Below the pieces are notes generated by a model. That model was given only the letters and a program-made list of their open reading frames with translations. It was not told the origin of the DNA and made no database searches. A stretch of 28,541 nucleotides of DNA. It comes from CAYVZU01 sp964455935. Its GTDB lineage: Bacteria > Fibrobacterota > CAYVZU01. Both the position numbers and the translations under genes were made by a program. Location: NCBI GenBank assembly GCA_964455935.1, contig CAYVZU010000040.1, positions 1 to 28,541 on the forward strand, in the 5' to 3' direction. This document shows positions 14,974 to 24,397 of the stretch, piece after piece; the stretch's first letter is position 1, and the number at the start of each line of letters is the position of its first letter.

Positions 14974-15501
14974 CTAATCCGCCTCCAGATGCTTTTCCAG
15001 ACTGCTCAGAACCGATGTGGTGACCTCGTCAACCCTTGAATCGGCCGACGCGCAGGCAATCGCGTCAAAGGCATCCGGCTGTTTTGGCGCCCAACGGCCA
15101 TCGCCCGAGGTGGTGACAATCACAAGCCCGGACCGCCGCGGGTGCGCTTTGAGATAGCGCTTTACATTGCGGTCCATGTCCCAGGCCAGGCAGGTATTGA
15201 CCAATACAACTGCGCTGAAGGTCGAGTCGCTCCGGCGATCCAGCTGTCCCAGCCCGATGATCTTGACATAAACATCCTTACCGCGATAATGGTTCTCAAT
15301 CCGCTTCACCACGGCCTCTTTGAATGCGCTCTGGCGAGAGGCAATCAGGATTTTGTTCCGGAGATCGGACGAGTTCACCTCACGGGCCGCAATATCCTTC
15401 TGCGGCCAGAAGTACTGGGGCGTGCAGCCGAACAGGCCAGGCAATGTCAGCAGGAGCAGAGCTATGGCTGTGCTGTCAAAATTGCGGCGGCGGATACCCA
15501 T
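14974..15501 (-). CDS. small lipoprotein, unknown
   Basis: 175 residues. N-terminal signal with RRR, hydrophobic IALLLLTLPG and a good lipobox LFGC at Cys26, so anchored in a membrane. The mature part has an alternating strand/helix pattern (NKILIASRQSAFKEAVVKRI, DVYVKIIGLGQL, FSAVVLVNTCLAWDMDRNV, SGLVIVTTSGDGRW), which resembles a flavodoxin/Rossmann-like alpha/beta fold rather than a beta-rich surface protein. Function not recognised. The start has a strong site GGAGGTGAT directly upstream. It is downstream of aroQ on the same strand, 136 bases away, and convergent with the GH57 gene. Confidence 0.85.
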   Translation of the reverse strand: MGIRRRNFDSTAIALLLLTLPGLFGCTPQYFWPQKDIAAREVNSSDLRNKILIASRQSAFKEAVVKRIENHYRGKDVYVKIIGLGQLDRRSDSTFSAVVLVNTCLAWDMDRNVKRYLKAHPRRSGLVIVTTSGDGRWAPKQPDAFDAIACASADSRVDEVTTSVLSSLEKHLEAD

Positions 15502-15637
15502 ATCACCTCCAAAAAAATGTACGCTTTTAAACTACATTTTCCAATGCAGGGTTTCAACGGTGAGGGCGGGAACGGGGGCGAACCAAGGCGTGATGGCGGA
15601 AGTGCTGAGTCGTTACTTTTCCAATTGAAATGGGGTT

Positions 15638-15901
15638 CTATTCTTCCATCGCGCGATTTTCTTCCATGATTGTCTTGAAGATTCGCGCCAGGGCCTCGTT
15701 GCCGAGGGGGCCCTTGTTGGAACTGAGGACTTTTTCGAGAATTTGGCTTTCGCGCCGGGCGTCGTATACGGGAAGGTTGTGCCTTTTCTTCACCTTGCCA
15801 ATCTCAACCGCGCACTTGGCGCGCTCGTTGAGGAGTTGGACAAGCTTTGCGTTCAGTTCGTCAATGCGGCTTCGCCAGCCATCAAGATCGGGTGTGGACA
15901 T
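15638..15901 (-). CDS. aroQ: chorismate mutase, AroQ class
   Basis: 87 residues, all-helical AroQ-type chorismate mutase, chorismate to prephenate, first step toward Phe and Tyr. Residues corresponding to the E. coli active site are present: Arg12 (RIDELN), Arg27 (LNERAKCAVEIG), Lys38, Asp47, Arg50 and Glu51 in YDARRESQI. Stand-alone monofunctional form, with no prephenate dehydratase or dehydrogenase domain. No Shine-Dalgarno is visible before the ATG. It follows trpA by 103 bases on the same strand. The pairing of a chorismate mutase with tryptophan synthase genes puts both sides of the chorismate branch in one neighbourhood. Confidence 0.9.
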   Translation of the reverse strand: MSTPDLDGWRSRIDELNAKLVQLLNERAKCAVEIGKVKKRHNLPVYDARRESQILEKVLSSNKGPLGNEALARIFKTIMEENRAMEE

Positions 15902-15950
15902 GAGGATAAATTACTAGGTATTGGACGGAACACGCCAGTTATTTTGGACC

Positions 15951-15998
15951 GGATTGGCAGGATTCCAATTTTATGGATCTGTCCTATCCTATCCTGTG
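15951..15998. repeat. imperfect inverted repeat built of GGAT/AGGAT words
   Basis: Between trpA and aroQ. GGATTGGCAGGATTCC (15951-15966) faces GGATCTGTCCTATCCTATCC (15975-15994), which on the other strand again reads as GGATAGGATAGGAC words. I recall similar GGATTTACAGGAT-type inverted repeats from intergenic regions of many bacteria. The right end lies close to the trpA stop. Confidence 0.5.
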
Positions 15999-16004
15999 AT
16001 CTTG

Positions 16005-16793
16005 TCAAACTTGTAAAGGTTCGCTCAACGTCCGCACAAACTCGCCCACGACCGCCGGGCCGCCGCGGGTCCGCTCAATTTCGCTGACAATGGCGCTGCC
16101 CACGACAATTCCATCGGCAAACTGCGCCACCTCACGCACCTGCGCGGCTGTGGATACACCAAAGCCGACAGCCACTGGAAGCGCTGTGTGCTTCTTCACA
16201 CGACCGACCTGATCGGGAAGGGATTGAACAAGCGATTCGCGCGCGCCCGTGACACCCGTTCGGGAGATGTAGTAAATGAATCCGGAACTGAACTGGCTGA
16301 TTTCTCTCAGCCGCGAAGCCGGCGTGGTGGGCGCCGCCAGAAATACGGTGTTAAGCCCGGCCGCGTCCATGGCTGCTTTGTATTCGCCGGCAGCCTCGGG
16401 CAAAAGATCCGTGATCAACGCGCCGTCCGCGCCGGAAGCCTTTGCTTCGGCCGCAAAACGATCGATCCCAAGCTTATGCACCGGGTTGAAGTAGCTGAAC
16501 AGCAGAATGGGGATTTCGCTCTGCCGTCTTATTTCTTTGACCGCGCCTAGGATTTTGCGGAGTGTTGCGCCATTGCGCAAAGCGCACTCGCTGGATTTCT
16601 GGATCACCGGCCCGTCGGCCATGGGATCGCTGAAAGGCACGCCAAGCTCCAGGATGTCCACCCCTGATTTTTCCAGGACCGGCACCAAGGCAAGGGTTTT
16701 CTCAAGGCTCGGATGGCCGGCCGTAACATAGGCAATGAAAGCTTTTCTGCGCCGGCTTGAGAGCTCCGCAAATTTCGATTCGATTCTAGTCAC
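16005..16793 (-). CDS. trpA: tryptophan synthase alpha chain
   Basis: 262 residues, TIM barrel that cleaves indole-3-glycerol phosphate to indole and glyceraldehyde 3-phosphate. Catalytic Glu49 and Asp60 are at the same numbers as in the Salmonella enzyme, in DILELGVPFSDPMADGP. Phosphate-binding loops VGFGVST and GIVVGSAIV near the C-terminus are present. Start is GTG, preceded by AAGGTGGG at a normal distance. It follows trpB by 44 bases and channels indole to it. No trpC, D, E, F or G in the window. Confidence 0.97.
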   Translation of the reverse strand: MTRIESKFAELSSRRRKAFIAYVTAGHPSLEKTLALVPVLEKSGVDILELGVPFSDPMADGPVIQKSSECALRNGATLRKILGAVKEIRRQSEIPILLFSYFNPVHKLGIDRFAAEAKASGADGALITDLLPEAAGEYKAAMDAAGLNTVFLAAPTTPASRLREISQFSSGFIYYISRTGVTGARESLVQSLPDQVGRVKKHTALPVAVGFGVSTAAQVREVAQFADGIVVGSAIVSEIERTRGGPAVVGEFVRTLSEPLQV

Positions 16794-16807
16794 GATATCC
16801 CACCTTC

Positions 16808-16837
16808 ACGCATCCACGCAGCAACGCATTTACGCAT

Positions 16838-16839
<2 letters not shown>
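16808..16839. repeat. four-unit tandem repeat, period 8, ACGCANNN
   Basis: In the 44-base trpB-trpA gap the hexamer ACGCAT/ACGCAG begins at 16808, 16816, 16824 and 16832, exactly eight bases apart. Units: ACGCATCC, ACGCAGCA, ACGCATTT, ACGCATCT. It reaches into the trpB stop codon (16838-16840) and lies next to the trpA ribosome-binding site. Confidence 0.75.
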
Positions 16840-18058
<1,219 letters not shown>

Positions 18059-18111
18059 GTCATACCGTGTCCAATTTTCATAAAATAAGAAAAGTAAGTA
18101 CTCCGGTTCTC

Positions 18112-18246
18112 ATGAAACCACAGGCAGAAATCCGAGTTGAGAATGAGAACACAGAGGGTAATCTTGCTGGCGCGCTGCGCGCCCGAAAGGTCCTTTCTCC
18201 TCTCTGTGTCCTCTTTTCCAACCTCAGTGCTACTCTGTGGTTTCAT
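18112..18246. repeat. long imperfect inverted repeat, CACAGAG family
   Basis: The arms are about 47 bases: ATGAAACCACAG… starting at 18112 and its partner ending …CTGTGGTTTCAT at 18246. Aligned, the arms share the words ATGAAACCACAG, GAG-TTG and ACACAGAG with about ten differences. Between them the centre GGCGCGCTGCGCGCC (18169-18183) is itself a GC-rich palindrome. It could form a large hairpin in the 253-base gap between waaA and trpB. From memory, CACAGAG/CCACAGAG-type repeats are common intergenic elements in diverse bacteria. Confidence 0.7.
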
Positions 18247-18311
18247 AGCATTGCTGAGAAAAATACCTTTTCGGAGATGGGTGTCCCAAGGCGGGGCTGG
18301 TTATCGTCGGA

Positions 18312-19643
18312 TCAGCAAAGGTGATCGATGCGCAGACCTTTTCCATCGCCGATCAGATTCAGCAGATCGTCGCAGTAGCGCTGCGAGGCCCCCAAGTTGT
18401 TTTCGATATAGGTGCTCGCTTTGGTCCCCTCGAGTTGCCTGAGTTGGGGCTTGCGGACCCACTCGCCGATTCGACGTGCGATATCACTGGAATTGAAGAT
18501 CAAATGCGCCGCGCCCAGGCGCACCAATTCCTCGGCCTCGGGTGAGTTCTCGATGCGGGGGCCAAAAAGCAGGGGCAGTCCCATCACCGCCGGCTCCATT
18601 GTGTTGTGGACGCCCGAATGCAGAAAGCCGCCGCCCACGTAGACAAACGTTCCCATCTGATAGAATTCGGCCAGGAACCCGACCCCATCGAGTATGGTTA
18701 CAGCCTTGGGCGATTCGCCGGAGACGACATCGGAATAGCGGACCGCTTCAAGATTGTGACGTCGCAGACGGGCCTCAAGGCCCTCCAAATGTCGCCGGGT
18801 GGGCTCATGCGGGGCAATGACGGCATGAAGCCGCAACCCGCCGTCCAGCAACTGGCGCAGGGCCGGCACAATCCGCTCTTCGTCATTGGGCCACGTGGAC
18901 CCGCAAACCAGGACGTCCTCCTCGCGGTTACGCAGGCGTTCCGGAATGCGCAGCGCCCGCGACCGGTCTTTCCGGTTCTTGACCCGGTCCAGGCGCGAAT
19001 CGCCAACAAGCCGAAGTGTTGTTGTTTCACCGCACAAATATTGCAGCCGGTCCGCATCGGATTGCGCGGCAGCACCAATGTAGTGAAATTTCGAATAGAG
19101 GCCGCGCGAGAAACTTCGGCCAAGCCGGGAGGAAACCCGAAAGGAGCCTTTGCGCAACAGCGCATCGATCAAAGACAGGCGAATGCCGCGGGCCGAGGCT
19201 TGCCAAATGAGGTTGGGCCAGGTGTCATAGCGCACGAAGATCAACGCATCCGGCCGCACCCAGTCAAGGACCTGGCGCACGCTTCGGCGGGTGTCGAGAG
19301 GAAGAATCTCGCAAAGGTCCGCCGTGGAGTAGCTCGTTGCGGTCTTGTGGACCGTTGGGGAGTAATAGCTGAAAAGGATCGAAACGCTTTGGCCCAATCG
19401 TTCCCGCAGCAGATCCATCACGGGTCGGGCCGCTTCGAATTCGCCGGTCGATGTGGCATGGAACCACAGCCGGGGCTTATCGGCCGGGAGTGCGGACGCT
19501 TTTTCCTTCCACCGCTCCAGCGCATGCTCGTGAATGCGAAACCCCTCGCGCACCTTGCGATGAAAGGGCGACGCCAATCGCGCCCCGCCGATGATGGCCG
19601 GATAGATCAAATAATTATATAGAGCCTGGTAGAATGGTTCCAT
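18312..19643 (-). CDS. waaA: 3-deoxy-D-manno-octulosonic acid (Kdo) transferase
   Basis: 443 residues from the ATG at 19643; a TTG at 19655 would add four. GT30 enzyme that transfers Kdo from CMP-Kdo to lipid A precursor at the inner membrane. N-terminal anchor YNYLIYPAIIGGARLASP, catalytic Glu68 in HATSTGEFEAARPV, acceptor-domain YDTWPN, and nucleotide-binding part VYVGGGFLHSGVHNTMEP followed by LLFGPRIENSPEA. Length and domain order agree with WaaA/KdtA. It is separated from the last GT9 gene by 134 bases of repeat-rich DNA but points the same way, so it may belong to the LPS core cluster. Confidence 0.95.
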   Translation of the reverse strand: MEPFYQALYNYLIYPAIIGGARLASPFHRKVREGFRIHEHALERWKEKASALPADKPRLWFHATSTGEFEAARPVMDLLRERLGQSVSILFSYYSPTVHKTATSYSTADLCEILPLDTRRSVRQVLDWVRPDALIFVRYDTWPNLIWQASARGIRLSLIDALLRKGSFRVSSRLGRSFSRGLYSKFHYIGAAAQSDADRLQYLCGETTTLRLVGDSRLDRVKNRKDRSRALRIPERLRNREEDVLVCGSTWPNDEERIVPALRQLLDGGLRLHAVIAPHEPTRRHLEGLEARLRRHNLEAVRYSDVVSGESPKAVTILDGVGFLAEFYQMGTFVYVGGGFLHSGVHNTMEPAVMGLPLLFGPRIENSPEAEELVRLGAAHLIFNSSDIARRIGEWVRKPQLRQLEGTKASTYIENNLGASQRYCDDLLNLIGDGKGLRIDHLC

Positions 19644-19659
19644 GTAACCGCACAAAGAA

Positions 19660-19790
19660 AGTTAATAGATAATAGTTGGTATATTGTAATTAAGAGTTGA
19701 AATTCGGAAACCTTGATTGTTGCTTATGATTCTATTCTTCTCTTCTTCCGAAACTACTAACTCCTATTTACTATCTTTCAACTTCCAACT
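19660..19790. repeat. AT-rich imperfect inverted repeat overlapping a gene end
   Basis: The gap between the GT9 gene at 19778 and waaA is much more AT-rich than the genes around it. Words such as GTTAATAGATAATAGTTGG (left, from 19661) face TACTATCTTTCAACTTCC (right) on the other strand, with GTTGAAATTCGGAA against TTCCGAAACTACTAAC nearer the middle. The right arm runs into the last codons and the stop of the GT9 gene (stop at 19778-19780), so the repeat may have supplied that C-terminus. Pairing is loose. Confidence 0.45.
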
Positions 19791-20827
19791 CGTCTTTCCC
19801 GCCCGCCCGCATTGATTTTGTCTTTGATGTGTTGCACGATCCGGCTGGGATCGATTCGCGTAAAGCAATACCGTTCGTTTTGACTGCAATCCCCCCGGCC
19901 GTGCTTGGAGCAGGGACGGCAGGCCAGGGCAACCTCGAAGACATTGGAGCCGGGCCGCCATGGAAAATAGCCGAAATCGCGAGTTGTTGGGCCAAACAGC
20001 GACAGCACGTCCGCGCCCGCGGCCTCGGCCAGATGAAGCATGAGCGAATCGTTCGTAATCACAATTTGGCAGCATCCGGCAGCACAGGCCGCCTCCTGCA
20101 TGTCCGCGCTTCCTTGCAGATCAAGAATCCGGCCTGGAGCATTGAGGCTTAATTTTGGGTCTCCGGATGCTCCAAAGAGCACCAGGCCGCATGGCGTTTC
20201 GGCCAGAATCCGCCGGCCGATCTCGGCAAATTGATCAAGCGGGTAGGCCTTCTTTGAATACGAGGCATGCGCGGCTAGGCCCACAAGCGGCCGGCCCGCC
20301 AGACCCGCAAGCAGGGACGAAATTCTTTTCCTGCGCTCGTTCGAGACATGAATCTCGGCGCCCTGGCCATCATAGCGAATGCCCCAATTCTCCGCAGGCT
20401 CGAAATAGCGCTCGAGCATGGGTTTAGTATCGCGGAACAGGCCGGCTTTGGTTTGGATCAGGAGCCAGCGTTTTGCGGAGCGCTTTCCAAGAACGGTTTG
20501 CGCCCGGGCTCCGATCAGCAGCCGGATGATCCGGCTTCGAAGGCTGTTGTGCAAATCGATGATCAGGTCATAATCGTTGGAGCGTAGCTTCCTGGCGAAC
20601 TCCAACAGGTCGGTCATGTTCGCGGAACGCTTCAGACCATATGTGTTGGTCAAGCGCGGACTGCTTTGGACAAGCTCAATAAGGTCGTCACGAACAAGCA
20701 TATCCAGTCGTGCCTGCGGCCAGGCCTTCCGCGCGCACCGCACCAGAGCAGAACACAGGACAATGTCTCCGGCCGAGGAGAATCGTATGATAAGCGCCCT
20801 TTGCGGTGCTGTCACGCTTACAGGCAT
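19778..20827 (-). CDS. GT9 heptosyltransferase-like glycosyltransferase (third of three)
   Basis: 349 residues from the ATG at 20827. GT9 fold of ADP-heptose:LPS heptosyltransferases: N-terminal RALIIRFSSAGDIVLCSALV, middle DYDLIIDLHNSLRSRI, and C-terminal TNDSLMLHLAEAAGADVLSL with FGPTTRDFGYFPW and a Cys-rich tail CRPCSKHGRGDCS. The start overlaps the stop of the preceding GT9 gene by ten bases, so the two are translationally coupled; the longer frame upstream is a shadow of that neighbour. Donor and linkage specificity cannot be read; WaaC-like or a further-core transferase is possible. The last residues are encoded within an AT-rich repeat. Confidence 0.88.
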   Translation of the reverse strand: MPVSVTAPQRALIIRFSSAGDIVLCSALVRCARKAWPQARLDMLVRDDLIELVQSSPRLTNTYGLKRSANMTDLLEFARKLRSNDYDLIIDLHNSLRSRIIRLLIGARAQTVLGKRSAKRWLLIQTKAGLFRDTKPMLERYFEPAENWGIRYDGQGAEIHVSNERRKRISSLLAGLAGRPLVGLAAHASYSKKAYPLDQFAEIGRRILAETPCGLVLFGASGDPKLSLNAPGRILDLQGSADMQEAACAAGCCQIVITNDSLMLHLAEAAGADVLSLFGPTTRDFGYFPWRPGSNVFEVALACRPCSKHGRGDCSQNERYCFTRIDPSRIVQHIKDKINAGGRERRVGS

Positions 20828-21855
20828 CGGCTGATTTCCCTGTAAACGTCCCCGGGTCTCACACGGTCCATGCAATCGAAATGGGGGCACTGGTTGCGCT
20901 CGCATTTGAAAACGGCCGGGCAGCTCACATCCGGAACGAAGGTCCTGGCATTGTCGGCTTTCCAGGGACCCCAGCGTTTGGGGCTCTGCACCCGGATGGG
21001 CGAAAAAACGCCCACTGTGCGAACCCCTTGCGCCGCTGACAGATGCAGGGGACCGGTGCTGGGCGCCACCAGAAAATCCGCCAGGCTGATTACGGCAATG
21101 AACCGGGCCAGCGTCGTCTGCCCTGCCAGCGACTTGGCCAACAGTCCGTAATGGAACAGGAAACGGTCGATGGTATTGCGATCTTTTTGCGTACCGGTCA
21201 ACACGCACACTGCGCGGCCGTCGTCCTGCAGGTACTTGAGTAATGCGGCCCACTGGTTTTCCTTCCAGTTGCGCGCGGAACCCGAAGAGCAGGGATGCAC
21301 CAGGACCAGTTTGCGCCCCTGCGACCAGGCGCCGAGAGACATCAGCTTTTGGCGCGCCCATTTGACGTCTTCCGGATCGGGATGGACCCAGGCACGCGGG
21401 TCTGCGGGCGCCTTCACGCCCAACCCGGAGAGCAGATCGAGATTGTACTCGGCCTCGTGCTTCTCCACGCGCGAGCGGCGCTGGCGAATGGGTCGCGTTA
21501 GGAGCGCATAGCAGTAGGCGTGTGTCGTAGGACCTGTCCGCAGGGGAATGCCGGCCAACATAAGCGCCAGGGCCATGCGCAACGTGGGCACCACCATCAG
21601 AGCCGCGTCGAAGCCGCACTGACGCAGATCGCGCACCAGTTGGTATAGCCCAACGGGGGTGTGGTCGTACTCATCCACAAGAATGCTGTCCAAAAACGGA
21701 TTGTCATGGACCAGTTCGAGGTTGGCGGGAGAAACCAGGGCCGTAATGCGGCTCTGAGGCATGGCATGCTTGAGGGCGTCGAAGACCGGCGTAGTCAGGA
21801 CTAGGTCGCCCAGCCTGTCATTGCGCACAACAAGAATTCGCGACTTTGCCTTCAT
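20818..21855 (-). CDS. GT9 heptosyltransferase-like glycosyltransferase (second of three)
   Basis: 345 residues from the ATG at 21855. GT9 signatures: RILVVRNDRLGDLVLTTPVF at the N-terminus, KLVLVHPCSSGSARNWKENQ in the second Rossmann domain, and VAPSTGPLHLSAAQGVRTVG before a Cys-rich tail (CPAVFKCERNQCPHFDC). The ATG shares bases with the stop of waaF (ATGA overlap, 21852-21855), a sign of coupling. Inner-core LPS sugar transfer at the cytoplasmic face is the likely role. Confidence 0.9.
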   Translation of the reverse strand: MKAKSRILVVRNDRLGDLVLTTPVFDALKHAMPQSRITALVSPANLELVHDNPFLDSILVDEYDHTPVGLYQLVRDLRQCGFDAALMVVPTLRMALALMLAGIPLRTGPTTHAYCYALLTRPIRQRRSRVEKHEAEYNLDLLSGLGVKAPADPRAWVHPDPEDVKWARQKLMSLGAWSQGRKLVLVHPCSSGSARNWKENQWAALLKYLQDDGRAVCVLTGTQKDRNTIDRFLFHYGLLAKSLAGQTTLARFIAVISLADFLVAPSTGPLHLSAAQGVRTVGVFSPIRVQSPKRWGPWKADNARTFVPDVSCPAVFKCERNQCPHFDCMDRVRPGDVYREISRCL

Positions 21856-22913
21856 GCGGGCATCTTTCGGATTGAGGTTTGAAGCGCCCGGCTCGCTGCT
21901 TGCACAACCATATCCACGGTTACATTTTCCATGCAAAAGTGCCGCTTGAACCGGCAAACCGGGCGATAGCATGGGCTGCACGGCGCAGGCTCGAAGAGGA
22001 TCGTGGTGGACGGACCCAGCGGCGGTGTCCAACGGGGGGACGTCGATCCAAAAACCGCAACCACGGGTTTGCCCAGAGCGCCGGCCATGTGGAGCGTCCC
22101 AGTATCATTGCCGATAACAAGATCGGCTTTGGAAATCAGGCCCGTCAATTCGGCCAATCCGTTTTTTTGCTCCCCGACAAAGATTCCCTCAACGCCCTGC
22201 CCGGCAAAACCTTTGACCGCCATCAAATCCGATTCGTCGCCGGGACCGCCGCCCGCCAGAACAATGGAGCCGCCGCCCTGACGATGCAGAATCTCGGCCA
22301 CAGCGGCAAAGCGACTTGGAATCCAGCGCTTGGCCGGGCCGCGCGCCCCGGACGCTGCCAAAATGATCAAGGGCTTTTCCAGCCTGCCAAGGCCGCATCG
22401 CGCAACGGCTTCTTTGGCAAGCTGCAAATGGGAATCGGTCAGAATCAGTCTGGGGTTTGGCAAGGAGGAGGGGGCCTCGGGAACGATGGATTTGAGGAGA
22501 GCAGCATACTGGTCGATCATTGGTTGTTCATAGAATGGCTGTTTGCGATGGACCGCATGGGTCAAAAGAAAAGACCGGCCGTTTTCCGCCCACCCGGCGC
22601 GCATCGGGATCCGGGCCAGGGCCGGCGGCAACGCCGACGAAAACGAGGGCGCCAGAATCAGGGCGGCATCAAAGCGCTTTTCGCGAAGGCGCCCTTGCCA
22701 TTTCATCAGGGCGGGTACGCTATGCTCCTCGGGCCGCCCAATGGGCAGCAGCTCGTTTAAATCCGGATTGCCCCACAGCAGCGGAACCAGATGGGCGCGG
22801 AGAGCGACTTCGATTGTCGCCGCGGGACAACATTGGCGCAAGGCCGAAAGCAGCGAGGTGGCCATCACCACATCGCCCACCCAGTTGGGGAACCGGACAT
22901 AGATGCGCTTCAT
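21852..22913 (-). CDS. waaF: lipopolysaccharide heptosyltransferase II-like
   Basis: 353 residues from the ATG at 22913. The opening MKRIYVRFPNWVGDVVMATS is characteristic of WaaF (MKILxRxPNWVGDxVM), followed by GARGPAKRWIPSRFAAVAEI, IVLAGGGPGDE, VIGNDTGTLHMAGALGKPVV and GSTSPRWTPP, with a Cys-rich tail (CSPCYRPVCRFKRHFC). Transfers the second heptose onto the inner core. Its upstream frame stays open to 23060 but those residues do not fit the family. A purine-rich GAGGAGAG lies rather far (14 bases) from the ATG. First of three overlapping GT9 genes; 162 bases separate it from the methyltransferase gene. Confidence 0.9.
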   Translation of the reverse strand: MKRIYVRFPNWVGDVVMATSLLSALRQCCPAATIEVALRAHLVPLLWGNPDLNELLPIGRPEEHSVPALMKWQGRLREKRFDAALILAPSFSSALPPALARIPMRAGWAENGRSFLLTHAVHRKQPFYEQPMIDQYAALLKSIVPEAPSSLPNPRLILTDSHLQLAKEAVARCGLGRLEKPLIILAASGARGPAKRWIPSRFAAVAEILHRQGGGSIVLAGGGPGDESDLMAVKGFAGQGVEGIFVGEQKNGLAELTGLISKADLVIGNDTGTLHMAGALGKPVVAVFGSTSPRWTPPLGPSTTILFEPAPCSPCYRPVCRFKRHFCMENVTVDMVVQAASRALQTSIRKMPA

Positions 22914-23075
22914 GCGAATTAAAATAACTCTCCTCTCAAGTGTGTGCCTGGAATGACCGAGCACTATTAGGTCTTGCGCGATCCGGCGGACCCTGGAACC
23001 GTAATGAGTTGGACAGGTGGTGGGGCGAATTCCGGGGCCCCGTTTGGCAGGTCCGCGCACGAGCCCCCAGGCCGG

Positions 23076-23813
23076 TTACATTCTGTTGGCTGCAAGAATC
23101 GTCAATGGTGATTGGGGAGTCCAGCGCTCGCCGTTGAAGCTGCCCAGCAGTTGAATGTCCCCAAAGTGGATTTCTCCGGCGATCCGGCGCAGCGAATCCG
23201 CCGGGATCATCGCCATTTCGGCGGTCTCGCGGTGCCGGCTCGAGGCCGTGCGCAGCTCGGTTTCGAAGAGCATCTTCTGGCCGGAGACCAGCGGGATGTA
23301 GCGCCGGTGAAAAGTGTATTCAACGCCCCCGTGGAGGACGGAAAGAACAGGGAACTCGTAAGCGCTTCGCGGGTCAATCCGGTCCCAATTCACGACTTGG
23401 ATCACCAATCGACCCTCTTCCCTTAGAGTGGCGCGGAAGCTTTCGAGGACCGCCCTCACCTCATGCAGATTTTGGCAGAAACTAAGGGTATTGCCCGTGC
23501 AGAAAAGGCGGTCGGCGATTCCGGTCGGAAGCTTTTCCTGCATGGTCGCTTTTCGAAATTCGACCATGCCGGTGCGGCCCAGCCGGGTCCGGGCGGCCAG
23601 GATCATGTCCGTATCCGGATCGATTCCCAACCCCCTCCACCCCCGTTCGGCGGCCAGCGCCAGCAGCGCCCCCGTGCCGCATCCAACATCAACGGCGAGG
23701 GGTCGCAACTCTTCTCCCCCATCAACAGTCCCCAGTTCGCGAAGATAGAACACGCGCGTCTGCTCCTCGAAAGGAAACAGCTGATCGTAAATTGCCGCCA
23801 AGCCTTTAATCAT
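23076..23813 (-). CDS. class I SAM-dependent methyltransferase
   Basis: 245 residues. Motif I is LAVDVGCGTGALLALAAERG (about 39-58), then the acidic end of strand 2 in GLGIDPDTDMI, and FCTGNTLSFCQNL in place of motif II. The C-terminal half, with EYTFHRRYIPLVSGQ and repeated strands, resembles the ~250-residue Methyltransf_11/25-type enzymes of unknown substrate. It lies between the exported-protein pair and the LPS genes, but 162 bases before waaF, so a link to LPS is unproven. The gene upstream ends 31 bases before its ATG. Weak ribosome-binding site. Confidence 0.88.
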   Translation of the reverse strand: MIKGLAAIYDQLFPFEEQTRVFYLRELGTVDGGEELRPLAVDVGCGTGALLALAAERGWRGLGIDPDTDMILAARTRLGRTGMVEFRKATMQEKLPTGIADRLFCTGNTLSFCQNLHEVRAVLESFRATLREEGRLVIQVVNWDRIDPRSAYEFPVLSVLHGGVEYTFHRRYIPLVSGQKMLFETELRTASSRHRETAEMAMIPADSLRRIAGEIHFGDIQLLGSFNGERWTPQSPLTILAANRM

Positions 23814-23844
23814 GCTTTTGCCACAAAAGATCGGATGGTCTTCG

Positions 23845-24306
23845 CTATCCGTGTCCGAATTCTTTGACCGTACCGCGAAGATAATTCAGCGCATCTTCAT
23901 CCGTGACAATGCGGTCGAAGTTGGTATCCGACATCTGGCAGGCGACCTTCACATGGTCTTCGAGATTTCCAAACTGCACATCGGCAGGCGGGAACCAGGT
24001 GACAACACAACGCACTTCGCATTTTTCGTCTTTGAGAACTTTCACGAAACCAGCGCGGATCAGGGACGCCAATACCAGACGGTTATAGGACTGCTGTGTT
24101 GTGGCATAGCCGTTCTTGAGGTCTTTAAGTTCGGAAGGGGCGATGCCGACTTTCGCCGCTTTGGCCGCTAGTTTTTCGAATGCGGCAAGATCCTTCTGGA
24201 ATCCGTCAATTTCCTTTTTTTCTTCCTTGCTCCAGGCGAAAGCCGAAGAGGCCGCCCCTAAAGCTCCAAAACCGGCCAGAAAATCTCTGCGCGAGAATGC
24301 ATCCAT
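23845..24306 (-). CDS. small Tat-exported protein, unknown
   Basis: 153 residues from the ATG at 24306, chosen because GGAAGG lies seven bases upstream and the twin-arginine signal SRRDFLAGFGALGAASSAFA begins there. The longer open frame (to 24735) overlaps the next gene in another frame and is not protein-like. After cleavage the mature part starts with KEEKKEIDGFQKDLAAFEKL, a charged helix, then YATTQQSYNRLVLASLIRAG and a segment with Cys in EKCEVRCVVTWF and VACQMSD. Cofactor-like motifs are not recognised; Tat export usually means folding with a cofactor or in the cytoplasm before export. Followed by the methyltransferase. Confidence 0.78.
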   Translation of the reverse strand: MDAFSRRDFLAGFGALGAASSAFAWSKEEKKEIDGFQKDLAAFEKLAAKAAKVGIAPSELKDLKNGYATTQQSYNRLVLASLIRAGFVKVLKDEKCEVRCVVTWFPPADVQFGNLEDHVKVACQMSDTNFDRIVTDEDALNYLRGTVKEFGHG

Positions 24307-24397
24307 GTGCAACCTTCCATCCCCTATGTCATGGAGCCCCTGAAGGAGCTCTTGATAATCTAATCCGTTTGATTCGGGGATGCAATACGGAGGCCAA

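Noticed and set aside
18606..19622. Plus-strand open frame of 338 codons
   Set aside because: It lies entirely antisense to waaA, which has clear family motifs; its translation has no domain and an abnormal composition.
20828..21619. 264-codon upstream extension of the third GT9 gene
   Set aside because: The extension is rich in Arg, Gly and Pro and overlaps the second GT9 gene in another frame; the family starts at the ATG at 20827.
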